Shown piece after piece: positions 61,911-64,000 of a DNA stretch of 64,000 nt (positions are counted from its first letter, which is position 1; every line of letters starts with the position of its first letter). Under the pieces are notes generated by a model. The model saw only the letters and a program-made list of their open reading frames with translations, ran no database searches and was not told where the DNA came from. The stretch is from Tetrahymena elliotti 4EA. Taxonomy: Eukaryota; Ciliophora; Oligohymenophorea; Hymenostomatida; Tetrahymenidae. Made by a program: the position numbers and the translations under genes. The stretch spans positions 1,319,068 through 1,383,067 of the forward strand of contig JH720304.1 in NCBI GenBank assembly GCA_000231825.2, given 5' to 3'.

Positions 61911-62599
61911 TTCTCTATCTATTTTTTAATTCTTAAAAAATATTTGAAGTAAAGTTAAATATACCAAATAAAATTAATGGTTATCTTAAAAAATAAAAAA
62001 ATAATTTCACAATTTATTTATCAAAAAATCTTCAGATAAAAAATTGATAACAATATAAAGAGAAAAATCTAATTTCCAAATACAAATCTGATAATTAAAA
62101 GCAATCAAGTAAATGAAAAGCTTGAAAAAAGTGAATTTAAATAGAATTTATTTATCAAAAAAAAATTAAAATTTTTCAAAACAGGTAAAAAGACCAAATA
62201 ATTTTTATTTTAATGAAAAGAGAGCAAAAAGTATATATAACAAATAAAAATTGTCGACTTTTTTGATTATTGATTTGAAGTTTTTTGTGGAAAAAATTGT
62301 ACAGCTGTCAACACCCAATTAACATTCAAGTTGTGATAACAGTTTTTATAATTTTTTAATTATTTTCCAATTTATTATTTATTGCTTTACATTTGATAGA
62401 TCTAATAAGTAGCTTTAGATCTGAACTCTTGATTTTAAATTTTCTAACTCAATAAAATATCTGAAAAACGCAAAGAAATGGTATTAATAAAAATAAATCA
62501 AAGAGATATTATTTATGAAATAGTGATGTGATATGTAAATAATACATATTTAATTTATATTTTTAAGAGATTATATTCTAAATATTCTTCAAATTCTAC
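61911..62599. other. Intergenic spacer
   Basis: Promoter region of the LRR gene and 3' flank of the next minus-strand gene. The stretch near 62300-62340 (GTACAGCTGTCAACACCC) is locally less A+T-rich but matches nothing I recognise. Confidence 0.5.
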
Positions 62600-62987
62600 T
62601 CATTTATGGTCTTCATCACTACTATGGCCATCATCTTTCTTCTTCTTCTTCTTTTTGTCTTTATCGTGACTTTTTTCAGAACCTTTGTTTGAACCCTTGT
62701 CAGAATCTTTATCATGATCTTTTCCTTTGTGCTTATCATGATCTTTTTCTTTATGCTTATGATCGTCATCTTTATCTTTCTCCTTTTCTTTTTTTTCACT
62801 GTGCTTATTTTCGCTATGCTCCTACTTTTCGTCTTTCTTTTCAGATTTATGTTCTTTTTTATCATCAACCTTTTCCTTGTTAGACTGTTTTTCGTTATAT
62901 AAAATTTGAAATGTTTAATTCTAGATAAAATATTACTATATCTTAAGGTTTTGATGTCATGCTTTATTAAGAAGAACCGCAGCCCAT
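62600..62987 (-). CDS. Small Lys/Asp/His-rich protein with MGCGSS acylation motif
   Basis: Exon 1 (62987-62937) encodes MGCGSSQQSMTSKPQDI. A 52-nt GT...AG intron (62885-62936) follows in phase zero, and exon 2 (62884-62600) completes 111 residues. Gly2 and Cys3 in MGCGSS form a classic dual N-myristoylation and palmitoylation signal, so membrane attachment is expected. The remainder is extremely hydrophilic, with repeats of the type KDHDK/KEHKSEKK and tracts such as KDHDKHKGKDHDKD, ending KKKKKKDDGHSSDEDHK. It has no fold-forming hydrophobic core and is probably disordered; His/Asp clusters could bind metal ions. Small MGCxxS proteins of ciliates and apicomplexans often sit at the cell cortex or cilia. 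Confidence 0.75.
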
Positions 62988-64000
62988 TTTTATGATTTTT
63001 TATAACTTTTAGATTTTGTAAAACTTAAAATTGTTTATTATTTCTATTAAATTATATATAATATTAGAAGCCTTTTAATAAATTAAGAAAGAATATTCAC
63101 TGATTTATTAGCCAATTTATTAATTTTTTATTTGCTTTTTTGTTTGTGTGGAATTAGTTATTAACTTCGAAATTGGATTTTGTTTTTTATTTAAAATTAG
63201 AAATCATGAATTAAAACCATTAGTAGAAATTTAATTTATATTCTTAGTTATTTTAATAATTTTCCAATAATTTAGTTTAAATTAGCTATTTAGCTTCGAT
63301 TTTCATAAGCCTTATTCCACACCCTAAAAAATAATACTCGAAACTCATATTAATTATTACAATTAGAACTTTCATCTTTTTTTAATTTTATTTTTAAATG
63401 ATAAAGAACTTTACTACTTTAAAAAATTTATAAATTTGGAAGTCACATTATATGAAAAGATTTTATCTTTATTTAAAGAATAAGATTAAAAATAAATCAG
63501 TGAAATTTTTTAGTAAATAGTAGTAATGGCATTTATGCAAATTGTAAATTAAATTAGGGATAATCTAAATATTTCTTTACATTTTTTGTGTTCTGCTGTT
63601 TTCAAATAAATATCAATATATCTTAGCAATAATTTAATTTATTTTTTTCTTTAAAAATGATCTAAATTCATAATTTTTAACTGATAGCTTATAAAATTAG
63701 TTATTTTAAAAGTTCATTATCTCTATATCAATTCTTTGAAATTTTAATATTGAAAAAAACCATTTATTATTTTTAGATTGAAATTTTTAATCTTAGAAAA
63801 ATAAAAAATTCAAATTAAATTTTTAGTATCTCTATTATCTCATATATTTTTATTCTACTTTAGCTCTATTAATTCAAAATAAGGTTTTTGTTATCATTCA
63901 ATTAATATTGATATTTTCTATTTATGACCTCTTGTTTTTCTACTATTTCTAAAAAAGAAAAAAATAGAGATCATGTAAATTTTGGGATAAAACCATTCTT
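62988..64000. other. Terminal A+T-rich region
   Basis: The last kilobase contains no recognised gene, RNA or repeat. The promoter of the MGCGSS gene should lie at its left end. Confidence 0.5.

Noticed and set aside
62689..62902. Plus-strand Phe/Leu/Tyr-rich frames over the MGCGSS gene
   Set aside because: Antisense of Lys/Glu/Asp/His codons; the minus strand gives a coherent two-exon gene.
1..64000. CRISPR arrays, bacterial operons, Shine-Dalgarno sites, rho-independent terminators
   Set aside because: The genetic code, GT...AG introns and gene families are those of a ciliate nucleus; such bacterial features do not apply, and none was seen.
1..64000. Telomeric repeats (GGGGTT/CCCCAA), chromosome breakage sequence, tRNA or rRNA genes
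   Set aside because: None recognised by eye on either strand; a covariance-model scan (tRNAscan-SE, Infernal) would be needed to exclude small RNAs.

Overview
The window is about 78% A+T and reads well only with the ciliate nuclear code, in which TAA and TAG encode glutamine and TGA is the sole stop. Under the standard code almost every gene shatters. With TGA-only termination, long frames appear that carry recognisable domains: oxysterol-binding protein, START, aspartyl aminopeptidase, MED31, nicotinamide riboside kinase and a FAHD1-like hydrolase. Introns are GT...AG, mostly 49-105 nt with a few of 180-360 nt, and poly-Gln/Asn proteins are common. This fits a Tetrahymena-like oligohymenophorean ciliate and looks like nuclear chromosomal DNA. 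I saw no telomeric repeat, no tRNA or rRNA gene and no intact transposon.

Layout. 0-7 kb: a four-exon P-loop GTPase-like gene (+), a scrap resembling an ABC-transporter ATPase (+), a decayed acid ceramidase/NAAA-like gene (+), a nicotinamide riboside kinase-like gene (+) and a FAHD1-like gene (-). 7-9 kb is empty. 9.1-13.8 kb: one three-exon gene (-) for a ~1404-residue Gln/Asn-rich protein with a CENP-B/Psq-like helix-turn-helix. 13.8-20.8 kb is gene-poor, with tetranucleotide-repeat patches and two diverged direct copies of a ~1.1-1.3 kb non-coding unit. The second copy abuts a broken gene for a single-pass, Cys-rich membrane protein. 22-25 kb: another Gln/Asn-rich protein (-). 26-31 kb: two lipid-transfer-type genes in tandem (-), an OSBP-related protein and a PH-like plus START protein. 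33-37.3 kb: two ciliate hypothetical genes (-). 38-39.7 kb: a Frag1/DRAM/Sfk1-like membrane protein (-). 41-44.8 kb: a tandem pair of aspartyl aminopeptidases (-). 45.9-48.1 kb: a hypothetical gene (-) and a multiply frameshifted pseudogene (-). 49-51.3 kb: a seven-exon leucine-rich-repeat gene and a small neighbour (+). 52-58.2 kb: an armadillo/HEAT-like scaffold of ~1800 residues (-), divergent from the Mediator subunit MED31 gene (+, 59.3 kb). 61-63 kb: a second leucine-rich-repeat protein (-) and a small MGCGSS-type, probably N-acylated, lysine-rich protein (-).

The genes are ordinary eukaryotic housekeeping and regulatory genes, each with its own promoter region, and I see no operon-like system. 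Weak themes are lipid handling (amidase relic, OSBP, PH-START, Frag1-like) and transcription (HTH protein, MED31). The most unusual material is the decaying genes, the duplicated non-coding unit, the helix-turn-helix protein and two places where the reading frame seems to need a mini-intron. All exon boundaries come from reading GT/AG sites by eye and keeping the frame. Where phase did not settle them I say so.
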